A stretch of 41,301 nt of DNA from an uncultured Oscillospiraceae bacterium (GCA_934597125.1 CAKTQM010000014.1:1-41301), one strand, 5' to 3'. Shown: positions 24,621-33,869, counted from the stretch's first letter. Numbers and translations: made by a program. Notes: generated by a model from the sequence alone, not told the origin.

Positions 24621-25964
24621 TCACAGGCCGGATGCCAGCTCCGCGATCCGCGTCCACAGCACGGGGCCCACCGCGCCGCTCTGGTCGATGCCCTGCTGCC
24701 GCTGGAGGGCCAGCACCGCCCGCTGGGTGGCGGGGCCGAAGATGCCATCCACTTCCACCGTGGGAATGGCGGGATCCCGCGCGGCGATGGTGCGGATATT
24801 CTGCTGCAGCTGCCGGACAGAGCGTCCCTCGTCCCCCAGTGCCAGAAAGCGGTCCGGGTACACCTGCTCGATAAAATTCTGATAGTCCTGTGGCAGATCC
24901 TGCAGGATCTGATCGTACACGTTCAGCATACGATTCCAGGTGTCGCGGCCCACGATGCCGTCCACCGCCAGGCCGTAGGCGTTCTGAAAGGCGTATACCG
25001 CGTCGCGGGTGGCGTCATCAAAGGTGCCGGTGATGGCGATAGGGGGCAGTTCCGGCAGGAAAAAGCCCAGAAAGGCCAGATAATACTGTACCGTACTGAC
25101 CGCCACGCCGGTGTCGCCGTAGCGCAGCACCTCTGGAAAGAAAGGCTGTATCTCCGTCAGGGTCAGCCCCTCGCTGGCCAGCTCCGAAAGCTGCTTGACC
25201 CCTGTCCAGACCTCCTTGATCTTATACCAGGTGGCTTTGCCCACGATGCCGTCGGTGTCCAGATTGAACACGCGCTGAAATTCCCGCACCGCGTCCTCTG
25301 TGCTGCGGTCATAGACATTGGACACCGGCGAGATGGCCGGGATCCCCGGATAGTTCTCGCGGATGCGGTTAAGCTGCTGCTGAATGGTGCGGACGCTTTG
25401 GCCGTAGGAACCGCGCTCCAGCGGGCGGCCGGGATAGGAGGGGATATTGCCCCCTACCGGCGCGTCAAAGACGATGTTGATATCGTCGCCATAGTAGTAT
25501 TGCAGGATCTCATAGGGAATATAGCCCGCCTCCGCCAGATCCACGCTGCCCCATTGGCTCAGACCGTCGCAGCGGGTGCGGTTGCCGTCGCAGAAGGCGG
25601 CAAACAGCGGCTCCACATTGCCCTGGCGCACGATGTAGTTGTTGAAGATGTCGTCCACGATGCGGCTGATGTTTTCAAACACGTTGCCGCCGGAGACATA
25701 GGCCTGATCCCGCTGGGTGGTGCTGGTGATATCGAAGTCGTAGCCGCGGCTGCGGTAATACTCCGTGTAGATCCGGTTCAACGCAAAGGAAATCTGAGCC
25801 AGAATGTTGGCCCGCAGGGCCGCCTCCGGCCAGGTGGGATACAGCTCGTGAGAGGCCACGTTCTTGATGTAGCTGGTGAAGGGGACGGTTACGTTGGGGG
25901 CGGGGCTGTCGGGCAGACCCAGATGGACGGTGATGTTGGTGGGTACCACCGGATAGGTCGGCAT
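24621..25964 (-). CDS. SpoIID-like protein with three peptidoglycan-binding domains
   Basis: 447 residues without a signal peptide. Residues about 28-180 are SpoIID/LytB-like: SYIKNVASHELYPTWPEAAL aligns with the SpoIID block holding the catalytic Glu, and CDGLSQWGSVDLAEAGY with its GMSQYG block. Three PG_binding_1 domains follow (about 182-250, 275-348 and 373-443), each with the D-G-x-x-G-x-x-T signature (TDGIVGKAT, VDGIVGRDT, VDGIFGPAT). The set suggests a spore cortex or coat protein that binds and perhaps cuts peptidoglycan inside the mother cell. GAGAGGAGG precedes ATG 25964. The 15-nt gap to the upstream gene makes them an operon. Confidence 0.85.
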   Translation of the reverse strand: MPTYPVVPTNITVHLGLPDSPAPNVTVPFTSYIKNVASHELYPTWPEAALRANILAQISFALNRIYTEYYRSRGYDFDITSTTQRDQAYVSGGNVFENISRIVDDIFNNYIVRQGNVEPLFAAFCDGNRTRCDGLSQWGSVDLAEAGYIPYEILQYYYGDDINIVFDAPVGGNIPSYPGRPLERGSYGQSVRTIQQQLNRIRENYPGIPAISPVSNVYDRSTEDAVREFQRVFNLDTDGIVGKATWYKIKEVWTGVKQLSELASEGLTLTEIQPFFPEVLRYGDTGVAVSTVQYYLAFLGFFLPELPPIAITGTFDDATRDAVYAFQNAYGLAVDGIVGRDTWNRMLNVYDQILQDLPQDYQNFIEQVYPDRFLALGDEGRSVRQLQQNIRTIAARDPAIPTVEVDGIFGPATQRAVLALQRQQGIDQSGAVGPVLWTRIAELASGL

Positions 25965-25979
25965 AGGCGGCCTCCTCTC

Positions 25980-26366
25980 TTATCGGGTCGCCGGTGTCAG
26001 CAGCACCGGCAGGATGGTTTTGGTGCCGATGAAAACGTCTACCGGCAGGTCGGTGACCGTTTCATAGCTGGGATGGCTCACTGACACCACGTAGTTGGTT
26101 ACGCTCTCGGCAGCGGTGCTGGGGCTTTGGGATTCATAAAAGGGTTTTGCCGGCAGAATGAAGCCGTCGACAATGCCGCTGCTGTCGGTGCGCCGGCGGT
26201 ACAGCGGCACGCGGCCGCCGCCCAGCATCACCGCAACCTCCACCAGCGCCCGATTTACCGGAAAGGCGCCCAGCGCCGTGGAGACCTGTACCCGCAGGGT
26301 GCCCCGCTCCGGATTGCCGTCCAGAAAGGGCTGCAGCTGCTGTAGGGAAAAATCCTGATTTGCCAT
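25980..26366 (-). CDS. Small beta-sandwich protein, probably spore-associated
   Basis: 128 residues. The pattern GTLRVQVSTALGAFPVNRAL, then SGIVDGFILPAK and VVSVSHPSYETVTDLPVDVF, is that of carboxypeptidase-regulatory-like/transthyretin-type beta domains. There is no signal peptide or enzyme motif. It begins after AGGAGG at 26375-26380 and is the first gene of a two-gene unit with the SpoIID-like gene. A candidate mother-cell sporulation promoter lies upstream. Its function is not known; a structural or anchoring role is inferred from context. Confidence 0.7.
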   Translation of the reverse strand: MANQDFSLQQLQPFLDGNPERGTLRVQVSTALGAFPVNRALVEVAVMLGGGRVPLYRRRTDSSGIVDGFILPAKPFYESQSPSTAAESVTNYVVSVSHPSYETVTDLPVDVFIGTKTILPVLLTPATR

Positions 26367-26422
26367 GGATATGTCCTCCTATAAACGGCGGCGGAAAGCC
26401 GCCGTGGATCATGGTTCCTTCC

Positions 26423-26449
26423 ATTGTATGAAAATGGGCGCTTTGGGGT
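26423..26449 (-). promoter_or_regulatory. Candidate sigma-E/sigma-K promoter of the spore unit
   Basis: On the minus strand CATACAAT (26430-26423) matches the -10 of mother-cell sporulation sigma factors. AC at 26449-26448 lies exactly 17 nt upstream, the spacing of the sigma-K AC-N17-CATAnnnTA consensus (last A is G here). The sigma-E -35 is not evident. A GC-rich hairpin at 26384-26404 lies between it and the ribosome binding site. Confidence 0.45.
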
Positions 26450-26458
26450 GAAAATCCC

Positions 26459-26487
26459 TTGACAAACCGCGGCAAAGTGGGTACAAT
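26459..26487 (+). promoter_or_regulatory. Promoter of the leuS transcript
   Basis: TTGACA (26459-26464) and TACAAT (26482-26487) have a 17-nt spacer. It starts the T-box leader and faces away from the spore-unit promoter about 10 nt off. Confidence 0.85.
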
Positions 26488-26493
26488 GTGAGC

Positions 26494-26762
26494 AATGTTT
26501 TTGTCATAGAAACAGGCAATGATGGGAAAAAAGCGCAGTAATGCCTGACGGAAGAGAGCTGGCGGTTTGGTGCAAGCCGGCGCAGGCGCTGCGTGATACT
26601 GGCCCCGGAGCTTTCCGCCTGAACAGGACGGAACGGCCGCGCCCCGTTACAGGCGTCGCCCCCTGCACAGGGGGACTGAGCGCCGCGCGGGAGACCGGCG
26701 GCGGAATCAGGGTGGTAACACGTTTTCGCGTCCCTGACTTCTTCGGAAGTCGGGGACTTTTT
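26494..26762 (+). ncRNA. T-box leader of leuS
   Basis: tRNA-sensing leader that allows transcription of leuS when uncharged tRNA-Leu accumulates. Recognisable parts are the Stem I bulge sequences (AGTAATG near 26536 and GAGAGCTGGCGG), the T-box motif AGGGTGGTAACACG at 26709-26722 and an intrinsic terminator (stem 26730-26741 with 26746-26757, T-run 26758-26762). Within the 3' side of Stem I, CTG at 26599-26601 is the best candidate specifier codon, fitting leucine. Specifier placement is my reading of the fold and less certain than the T-box itself. Confidence 0.9.
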
Positions 26763-26800
26763 ATTTTACCAAAATAAATTCAGATAGAAGGAGAAACAGT

Positions 26801-29311
26801 ATGAATTACGATTTTGCGGCCATTGAAAAGAAATGGCAGGAAAACTGGGAAAAGACCAAGCCCTACCGCGCCGTCACCGGCGATACGACACGGAAAAAGT
26901 TTTACGGCCTGATCGAGTTCCCCTATCCCTCCGCTCAGGGTCTGCATGTGGGCCATCCCCGTCCCTTTACGGCCATTGATATCGTGACCCGTAAAAAGCG
27001 GATGGAGGGCTATAACGTCCTGTTCCCCATCGGCTACGACGCTTTTGGCCTGCCCACGGAGAATTTCGCCATCAAGAATCATATTCATCCCGCCATCGTT
27101 ACCCACGACAACATCGCCAACTTTACCCGCCAGCTGAAAATGCTGGGCTACGGCTTTGACTGGGATCGCTGCGTCAACACCTCCGATCCGGAGTATTACA
27201 AGTGGACGCAGTGGATCTTCCTGCAGCTGTTCAAGCATGACATGGCCTATAAGGCCACCATGGCCGTCAACTGGTGTACCAGCTGCAAGGTGGTGCTGGC
27301 TAACGAAGAAGTTGTCAACGGCGTGTGCGAGCGCTGCGGCGGCGAGGTGGTGCAGAAGGAGAAGAGCCAGTGGATGCTGCGCATCACCAAATATGCCCAG
27401 CGGCTGATCGACGATCTGGACGATCTGGACTATATTGAGCGCGTCAAGACCCAGCAGAAGAACTGGATCGGCCGCTCCACCGGCGCGGAGATCACCTTTA
27501 AGACCAACATGGGCGAGGATGTGACCGTGTATACCACCCGTGCCGACACGCTGTTCGGCACCACCTATATGGTCATCTCTCCTGAGCATCCCCTGCTGAA
27601 GAAGTGGCTGCCTCAGATCGCCAACCGGGCCGAAGTGGAGGCCTATCAGGCCGAGGCCGCCCGCAAGTCCGACTTTGAGCGCGGCGAGCTGAACAAGGAC
27701 AAGACCGGTGTCCGGCTGGAGGGCGTGGAGGTCATCAACCCCGTTACCCACAAGCCTCTGCCCATGTTCGTGTCCGATTACGTGCTGATGGGTTACGGCA
27801 CCGGCATCGTTATGGGCGTGCCCGGCCACGACCAGCGTGACTGGGAGTTTGCCACCAAGTTTGGCCTGCCCATCATTGAGGTGGTCTCCGGCGGCGATGT
27901 GACCAAGGAGGCTTTTGTGGCAAAGGACGACAGCGCCGTGATGGTGAACTCCGGCTTCCTGAACGGCATGACCGTCCGCGAGGCCATTCCCGCCATGAAG
28001 AAATACGTGGTGGAGCAGGGCTTCGGCCATGAAAAGGTCAACTACAAGCTGCGCGATTGGGTGTTCTCCCGCCAGCGCTACTGGGGTGAGCCCATCCCCC
28101 TGGTGAACTGCGAAAAGTGCGGCTGGGTGCCGCTGCCGGAGGATCAGCTGCCTCTGGTGCTGCCGGAGGTAGAGGCATATGAGCCCACCGACGACGGTGA
28201 AAGCCCCCTGGCCCGTATGACCGACTGGGTCAACACCACCTGCCCCTGCTGCGGCGGCCCCGCCAAGCGCGAGACGGACACCATGCCCAACTGGGCCGGC
28301 TCCAGCTGGTACTTCCTGCGGTATATGGATCCCCACAACAAGAACGAGCTGGTGTCCAAGGAGGCCGAGGAATATTGGGGCCCCGTGGACTGGTACAACG
28401 GCGGCATGGAGCACACCACCCTGCACCTGCTGTACTCCCGCTTCTGGCATAAGTTCCTATACGATATCGGCGTGGTGCACACCAAGGAGCCCTATGCCAA
28501 GCGCACCAGCCATGGCATGATCCTGGGCGAGAACCCCTACTACGTGGGCAACGCCAAGACTGAGGCCGAGAAGGAAGAGTTGATTCGCCTGCACGGCAAT
28601 CTGGCCCTGCGCCCCTCGGTGAAGATGTCCAAGTCTCTGGGCAACGTGGTGAACCCTGATGACGTGGTGAAGGAGTTCGGCGCCGACACCCTGCGCCTGT
28701 ATATCATGTTCATCGGCGACTTTGAAAAGACCGCTACATGGTCTACCAATGCCGTCCGTGGCTGCAAGAAGTTCCTGGATCGCTGCTGGAACCTGATGGA
28801 CATGGCCGAGGATAATGACCAGATCTCCGCCAAGAACGAGTCCATCATCCACAAGACCATCAAAAAGGTTACCAGCGATATCGACGAGCTGAAGATGAAC
28901 ACCGCCATTGCTGCCCTGATGGCGCTGGTGAACGCCTTCTACGCTAACGGCCTGACCAAGGGCGATCTGTCCATGCTGATGCTGATGCTGTCTCCCTTTG
29001 CCCCCCACATGGTGGAGGAGATGTGGGAGCTGACCGGCTTTGCCGCCAAGAGCGGTAAGATGGCTATGCAGATGGATTGGCCCGCCTATGACAAGGCAAA
29101 GACCATCGACGCCAACGTGGAGATGGCCGTACAGGTCAACGGCAAGCTGAAAGGCACCATCAACGTTCCCGTGGACAGCGACGAGACTGCCGTCATGGAG
29201 GCCGTCAAAGCTGTGGAAAAGGTACAGAAGGCCACTGAGGGTATGAGCATCGTCAAGACTATTCTGGTGAAGAACAAGCTCATCAACCTGATCGTAAAGC
29301 CCGCCAAGTAA
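26801..29311 (+). CDS. leuS: Leucyl-tRNA synthetase
   Basis: 836 residues, class I synthetase that charges tRNA-Leu. The HIGH motif appears as HVGH (49-52) in PSAQGLHVGHPRPF and KMSKS at 608-612 (VKMSKSLGNVV). The editing domain contains the TTRADTLFGTT block, and a zinc-ribbon-like CxxC...CxxC (CCTSCKVV, CERCGG) is present. The bacterial C-terminal anticodon and additional domains complete a normal length. AAGGAGAAA precedes ATG 26801. Expression is controlled by the T-box upstream, and a strong terminator follows. Confidence 0.97.
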   Translation: MNYDFAAIEKKWQENWEKTKPYRAVTGDTTRKKFYGLIEFPYPSAQGLHVGHPRPFTAIDIVTRKKRMEGYNVLFPIGYDAFGLPTENFAIKNHIHPAIVTHDNIANFTRQLKMLGYGFDWDRCVNTSDPEYYKWTQWIFLQLFKHDMAYKATMAVNWCTSCKVVLANEEVVNGVCERCGGEVVQKEKSQWMLRITKYAQRLIDDLDDLDYIERVKTQQKNWIGRSTGAEITFKTNMGEDVTVYTTRADTLFGTTYMVISPEHPLLKKWLPQIANRAEVEAYQAEAARKSDFERGELNKDKTGVRLEGVEVINPVTHKPLPMFVSDYVLMGYGTGIVMGVPGHDQRDWEFATKFGLPIIEVVSGGDVTKEAFVAKDDSAVMVNSGFLNGMTVREAIPAMKKYVVEQGFGHEKVNYKLRDWVFSRQRYWGEPIPLVNCEKCGWVPLPEDQLPLVLPEVEAYEPTDDGESPLARMTDWVNTTCPCCGGPAKRETDTMPNWAGSSWYFLRYMDPHNKNELVSKEAEEYWGPVDWYNGGMEHTTLHLLYSRFWHKFLYDIGVVHTKEPYAKRTSHGMILGENPYYVGNAKTEAEKEELIRLHGNLALRPSVKMSKSLGNVVNPDDVVKEFGADTLRLYIMFIGDFEKTATWSTNAVRGCKKFLDRCWNLMDMAEDNDQISAKNESIIHKTIKKVTSDIDELKMNTAIAALMALVNAFYANGLTKGDLSMLMLMLSPFAPHMVEEMWELTGFAAKSGKMAMQMDWPAYDKAKTIDANVEMAVQVNGKLKGTINVPVDSDETAVMEAVKAVEKVQKATEGMSIVKTILVKNKLINLIVKPAK

Positions 29312-29329
29312 GAAACCAGACAAAAGAGA

Positions 29330-29358
29330 GGCGCCGCGGAATTTCCGCGGCGCCTTTT
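29330..29358 (+). terminator. leuS terminator
   Basis: A perfect 11-bp GC stem (29330-29340 with 29344-29354) has a 3-nt loop and is followed by TTTT at 29355-29358. Confidence 0.88.
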
Positions 29359-29400
29359 CTGCAGAGCAGGGAAATTTTCAAATGGAGGATACGGGAATAT

Positions 29401-29440
29401 AAAAAGCTCCCCTATGCAGGAAACTGCATAGGGGAGCTTT
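29401..29440 (-). terminator. Terminator of the ssnA-ygfK operon
   Basis: A perfect 17-bp stem (29403-29419 with 29424-29440) has a GAAA/TTTC loop. On the minus strand it ends in TTTTT, 65 nt after the ygfK stop. The 64-nt stretch between holds nothing recognisable. Confidence 0.88.
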
Positions 29441-29504
29441 GCGTAGTGCTGGCTTTTATGAGCGCGGCTTACTTTACCGATAGTCTGGTGTAATCGTTGC
29501 CGGC

Positions 29505-32456
29505 TCAGGCAAACAGATAGCCGTACTTGTCACGAATGGTGACGATCAGCGTCTCCAGATCGGCGGGTAGGTCATTTTTGCCGCTCAAATCATAGTCCTT
29601 CGGCTCACCGAAGGTGCGCACGCGCACCTTGTTGCCGCCCAGGAACAGAACGCCGGCGTTGTGGGAATCCACCATGTCCTCCGCGGTCTGGAACAGGGTG
29701 AACTTGTCGTGGCAGGGCTCAGAGGCGTAGGGGCAGAACTGAGTGCAGTTGCCGCACTCGTTGCACATCTTGTCCACATGGACGATCTGGTGCTTGCCGT
29801 CCGCCATGGCGATGGCCACGTTGGCGCGGTTGGGGCAGGAATCCACGCAGTTTTCACACACGGTCTGGCACTGCAGGCAGCGCTTGCCCTCCTGACAGGG
29901 ATACTCCGCCATCTTCAGGGTACCCTTTTTGGCGGCGGCGTCCGCGATGGTGACATAGGCCTGGGCGGGGATCTCGTAGGTGTGGGGCGCACCGATGACC
30001 TCGGCGGCGAAGGCAGCGGCGTCTGCAATGCCCTCCACCACGGTGGCGGGGCCACGGGTAGCGTCACCGGCGGCATATACGCCCTCAATGTTGGTCTTAA
30101 AGGCGGGACGACCCTTCTTGTCCAGCTCAATGCCGTTGGCGGCCATGAGGGCATCGTCCACCTGCTCACCCACGGCGGAAATCACCAGATCGCAGGGGAT
30201 GTCAAAGAACTCACCGCTGCCCACGGGGCTGCGGCGGCCGGAGGCGTCCGCCTCGCCCAGCACCATCTTTTCACAGGTGAGGACGCCGTCAGCCTGCTTT
30301 ACGGGAGCGGCCAACTCAGCAAAGGTTACGCCGTCGGCCAGGGCCAGCGCCAGCTCATGCTCGTCGGCGGGCATGTACTTGCGGGTACGGCGATAGACCA
30401 GCGTTACGTTCTTGGCGCCGTTGCGCTTGGCAAGGCGGGCCGCGTCCATGGCGGTGTTGCCGCCGCCGATGACGGCGATGTTGCCTGCCACGGAGATGTT
30501 GCCGGCCTTCACGCCCTTCATCCACTGGATGGCGCCGGCCACGTCGCCTGCGATGTCCAGCTTGCCGGGCTTCCAGGCGCCAACGGCGAACAGAATGTGG
30601 GTGTAGCCCTGCTTCTTCAGCTCGTCCACAGAGGGAGCGGGTGCGCCGCACTTGACCTCAACGCCGTACTTCTCCATCATGGCGATATCCTTGGCGATGG
30701 TCTCGTTGGCGATACGGAAGCTGGGAATCACGTGACGGGGTACGCCGCCCAGCTCCTTTTCACGCTCGAAGATCGTCACGGCGATACCGGCGCGGGCCAG
30801 GAAGTTGGCGGCGGCGATACCGGTGGGGCCGCCGCCGATGATGGCGGCCTTCTTGCCGGAGATCTTCTCGGTGGGACGGATGTTGGCCATGACGGCGCTG
30901 TAGCCGTTCTTGGCGGCCACCAGCTTGGCATCACGGATATGGACGGATTCCTCATAGAAGTTGCGGGAGCACTTGGTTTGGCAGCGGTGGGCGCAGATGG
31001 TGCCGGTCAGGAAGGGCAGGGGGTTCTTCTCACAGATCAGCTTCAGAGCCGGGCCGTACAGGCCCTTGTTCACCAGCTCCAGATACTCGGGGATGTCCTG
31101 GGCGATGGGGCAGCCGCCCTTGCAGGGGGCGCTGAAGCAGTCGATCCAGGGCACGTTCTTCTCGCTCTTGCGGCTGGGCAGAGGCTTGATGGGCTTGATG
31201 TGGTGTACGTCAGTGTGGCTGGCGGTGGACATTTCGCAGATGGCCTGGGTGTCAGTGCCACAGAAGGGCTTGTAGGCCATGGGCTCCACCTTCTCCACCA
31301 TTTGCAGCAGGCGGTTGTAGCCGCCGGGCTTCAAGATGGTGGTGGCAACGGTGATGGGCCAGATACCGGCGGCAAACAGCTTGTCGCAGTTGAAGAACTC
31401 CGCACCGCCGGCGAAGGAAATCCGCATCTTGCCCTTAAACTGGCGGGAGATGCGGTGGCACATCTCGATGGTCAGGGGGAACAGGCTGCGGCCGGACATG
31501 TACATCTCCTCATTGGGCAGCTCGCCGCGGGTGGTATCAACAGGGAAGGTGTTGGACAGTTTCAGGCCGAACTCCAAGCCGCAGCTGTCGGCCAGCGCCT
31601 GCAGACGCTCGAACATGGGCACAGCGTCGGCCCACTGCAGATCCTCGTTGAAGTGGTGCTCGTCGAACACGATGTAATCATAGCCCATGCTGTCCAGCGT
31701 GCGGCGCGCGGTCTCGTAGCCCAGAATGGTGGGGTTGCACTTTACGAAGGTGTGCAGATGCTTTTCGGAGATCAGATAGCTGGCAATACGCTCGATCTCG
31801 TCAGGGGGGCAGCCGTGCAGGGTGGACACGGTGACGCTGCGGCTGACGCGGGGATCAATGGCGTCAATGTAGTCGCTCTCCTCAGGGAACAGCTCCTTCA
31901 GAACGGACTTGCACTCGCCGAAGATGGCGGTCTTGGTGGCGTCCTTCATCCCCTCAATATAGGTGTTGACCTTTTCGCCCTTGATGCCCTCCAGGTCATA
32001 GCCCACGGACATGTTGAACACGAAGCCGTTGGGATCGCCGAAGCCGTAGACCTTGCTGAGCACTTTCAGGGCGCACCAGGCTTTGATGTACTCATCCATG
32101 GCCTGGGGTACGGTCAGTTCGGTGCTCCACTCCTGGTTATAGCCTTCGTCATTGGCCAGAATGCAGGGGCGGGGCACACAGGCGGCCAGATCGGCGCCGT
32201 CCATCTTCTGGACGGTCTTTACCTCGAAGAAGCGGGCGCCGGCCATGTAGGCGGCGATGATGTTCTGTGCCAGCTGGCTGTTGGGGCCGGCGGCGGGGCC
32301 GAAGGGTGTCTCAATGCGCTCACCGAAGATGGGCAGAGACTTGCCGGTGGCATGATATGCTTTGCGGACACCGAAGATCTCGCCGCAGTTGGCGTATTCG
32401 GTGACCACCCAGTTCATCAGAGACTTAAAAGGGATGGGATACATTTTTTCAGACAT
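29505..32456 (-). CDS. ygfK: YgfK-type iron-sulfur flavoprotein oxidoreductase
   Basis: 983 residues. Annotated in many genomes as putative selenate reductase subunit; now known as part of the gut purine/uric acid degradation set. Order: N-terminal dihydroorotate-dehydrogenase-like barrel (TPFGPAAGPNSQLAQN, FEVKTVQKMDG); a GltD-like cysteine domain (CFSAPCKGGCPIAQDIPEYL, CAHRCQTKCSR) near 440-510; FAD-binding AAIIGGGPTGIAAANFLARA near 540; a second dinucleotide fold (AVIGGGNTAMDAARLAKRNG); and a C-terminal 8-cysteine ferredoxin part (CLQCQTVCENCVDSCP, CNECGNCTQFCPY). GGAGGA precedes ATG 32456. It lies 69 nt downstream of ssnA in one operon. Confidence 0.9.
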   Translation of the reverse strand: MSEKMYPIPFKSLMNWVVTEYANCGEIFGVRKAYHATGKSLPIFGERIETPFGPAAGPNSQLAQNIIAAYMAGARFFEVKTVQKMDGADLAACVPRPCILANDEGYNQEWSTELTVPQAMDEYIKAWCALKVLSKVYGFGDPNGFVFNMSVGYDLEGIKGEKVNTYIEGMKDATKTAIFGECKSVLKELFPEESDYIDAIDPRVSRSVTVSTLHGCPPDEIERIASYLISEKHLHTFVKCNPTILGYETARRTLDSMGYDYIVFDEHHFNEDLQWADAVPMFERLQALADSCGLEFGLKLSNTFPVDTTRGELPNEEMYMSGRSLFPLTIEMCHRISRQFKGKMRISFAGGAEFFNCDKLFAAGIWPITVATTILKPGGYNRLLQMVEKVEPMAYKPFCGTDTQAICEMSTASHTDVHHIKPIKPLPSRKSEKNVPWIDCFSAPCKGGCPIAQDIPEYLELVNKGLYGPALKLICEKNPLPFLTGTICAHRCQTKCSRNFYEESVHIRDAKLVAAKNGYSAVMANIRPTEKISGKKAAIIGGGPTGIAAANFLARAGIAVTIFEREKELGGVPRHVIPSFRIANETIAKDIAMMEKYGVEVKCGAPAPSVDELKKQGYTHILFAVGAWKPGKLDIAGDVAGAIQWMKGVKAGNISVAGNIAVIGGGNTAMDAARLAKRNGAKNVTLVYRRTRKYMPADEHELALALADGVTFAELAAPVKQADGVLTCEKMVLGEADASGRRSPVGSGEFFDIPCDLVISAVGEQVDDALMAANGIELDKKGRPAFKTNIEGVYAAGDATRGPATVVEGIADAAAFAAEVIGAPHTYEIPAQAYVTIADAAAKKGTLKMAEYPCQEGKRCLQCQTVCENCVDSCPNRANVAIAMADGKHQIVHVDKMCNECGNCTQFCPYASEPCHDKFTLFQTAEDMVDSHNAGVLFLGGNKVRVRTFGEPKDYDLSGKNDLPADLETLIVTIRDKYGYLFA

Positions 32457-32493
32457 GGGATGTCCTCCTTGTCGTGAGATTGTGTTGTTTTGT

Positions 32494-32513
32494 GCAGGGG
32501 CGTCCGCCCCTGC
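32494..32513. repeat. GC-rich intercistronic palindrome between ssnA and ygfK
   Basis: GCAGGGGC (32494-32501) and GCCCCTGC (32506-32513) form an 8-bp hairpin with a GTCC loop. The core CAGGGGCG...GCCCCTG recurs at 40939-40975, so it seems to be a dispersed palindromic repeat. It may modulate mRNA stability between the two genes. Confidence 0.5.
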
Positions 32514-32525
32514 GGGCAGGTAATA

Positions 32526-33869
32526 TCAATACTCTCTATGGTTGAGAGAGCCCCACAGCTTCTTGGCGGCCTCCAGAATGTGGGCGTTTTCGGCCTCTTC
32601 GTCGATACCCACCAGCACGCGATCCTGCATCAGCAACTTGCCGGCGGCGATGGTGGTTTGGCACTGGCGGCCGGTCATGCCGAAGATCATGTGGCCGTCG
32701 ATATTCTCGTCGGAGAAGGGGGTGAAGGGCTTATAATCCATCACGATGATGTCCGCCGCCGCACCGGCCTTCAGCACGCCCAGCTGCTGGGGGAAGTACT
32801 TCTCGCCGATCTTGGCGTTGTTGCGGAACAGCATGTCTGTGACCTCGCACCAGCCCACATTGGGCAGGCAATTCTGGCTGCGCTGGGAGCACAGGGCAAC
32901 CTTGATGGACTCCAGCATGTCGTTGGTATAGGCGTCGGTGCCCATGCCCAGCAGGATGCCACGCTTGTGCAGCTGGATCACCGGGCAGATGCCGATGGCG
33001 TTGCCCATGTTGGACTCGGGATTGTTGACCACCATGGTGTTGGTCTCCTTGATGATCTCCATTTCGGCGGTATTCACGTGGATGCAGTGGCCCAGAATGG
33101 TCTTCTCACCCAGAATACCGTGATCCTGCAGGCGCTGCACCGGACGGCGGCCGTAGTTCTGCAGAGAATCGTACACATCGTTCATACCCTCGGAAACATG
33201 GATATGATAGCCGGTGCGGCCGTTGTTGGCTTCCACCATCCGGTCAAAGGTCTTGTCGGAGATGGTGAACAGGGCGTGGCCGCCGAACATGGCTGCCAGC
33301 ATGGGATCGTTTTCCTTCTGGCAATAGGTGATAAAGTCGGCGTTCTCCTTGATGGCCTGCAGGCACTTCTCCTCACCGTCGCGGTCGGACACCTCATAGC
33401 ACAGGCAGGAGCGCAGGCCCAGACGGCGGCTCTCCTCGCTGATGGTGAACAGCGTACCGGGGATCTCGCCATAGCTGGCATGGTGGTCGAAGATGGTGGT
33501 GACGCCCTGCTTGATGCTGTCTATATACAGCGCGGTGGCGCTGGCGCGGGTGCCGTCCATCATCAGATGTCTGTCGATGGCCCACCACGTGCCGTCCAGC
33601 ACCTCATAGAAGTTGGTGGGGTTGTTGCCCACGATGCTCAGGCCCCGGGCCAGAGCGGAATAGATGTGGGTGTGGGCATTGATGAGCGCGGGCATGATCA
33701 CGCCGCCCTTAGCGTCGATGATCTCCGCCTGGGGATATTTGGCCCGCAGCGCGGCTTCTTCGCCCACTTCCACGATGTTGGCCCCCTCATAAGCCACCGC
33801 ACCGTGCTCGTAATAGCCCTTCCCCTCGCTGTCGCGGGTGATGAGTCTGCCATTGGTCACTAAAGTCAT
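32526..33869 (-). CDS. ssnA: SsnA-type aminohydrolase
   Basis: 447 residues, amidohydrolase-superfamily metal enzyme. The first metal motif is INAHTHIYSAL, others are HIHVSEG, GHCIHV and GMGTDAYTND. The C-terminal strand DIIVMDYKPFTPF is typical of SsnA. In several bacteria ssnA and ygfK lie with selenium-dependent molybdenum hydroxylases and take part in anaerobic purine breakdown. I start at ATG 33869, with AGGAGGG at 33884-33878; the longer reading to 33899 has no site. It is first gene of the operon, behind a structured leader (33923-34030) with an intrinsic terminator, so expression is probably controlled by attenuation. Confidence 0.9.
   Translation of the reverse strand: MTLVTNGRLITRDSEGKGYYEHGAVAYEGANIVEVGEEAALRAKYPQAEIIDAKGGVIMPALINAHTHIYSALARGLSIVGNNPTNFYEVLDGTWWAIDRHLMMDGTRASATALYIDSIKQGVTTIFDHHASYGEIPGTLFTISEESRRLGLRSCLCYEVSDRDGEEKCLQAIKENADFITYCQKENDPMLAAMFGGHALFTISDKTFDRMVEANNGRTGYHIHVSEGMNDVYDSLQNYGRRPVQRLQDHGILGEKTILGHCIHVNTAEMEIIKETNTMVVNNPESNMGNAIGICPVIQLHKRGILLGMGTDAYTNDMLESIKVALCSQRSQNCLPNVGWCEVTDMLFRNNAKIGEKYFPQQLGVLKAGAAADIIVMDYKPFTPFSDENIDGHMIFGMTGRQCQTTIAAGKLLMQDRVLVGIDEEAENAHILEAAKKLWGSLNHREY

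Noticed and set aside
26541..26777. A 78-codon plus-strand open frame upstream of leuS
   Set aside because: It lies entirely inside the T-box leader, spans its terminator and has no ribosome binding site.
29401..29440. Possible riboswitch or small RNA downstream of leuS
   Set aside because: A single perfect stem ending in T5 on the minus strand just past ygfK is fully explained as that operon's terminator.
29661..32477. A 938-codon open frame on the plus strand opposite ygfK
   Set aside because: It is the antisense shadow of a GC-rich gene: the translation is dominated by Gly, Ala, Val and His with no domain, no ribosome binding site and no promoter, while the minus strand encodes a full YgfK.
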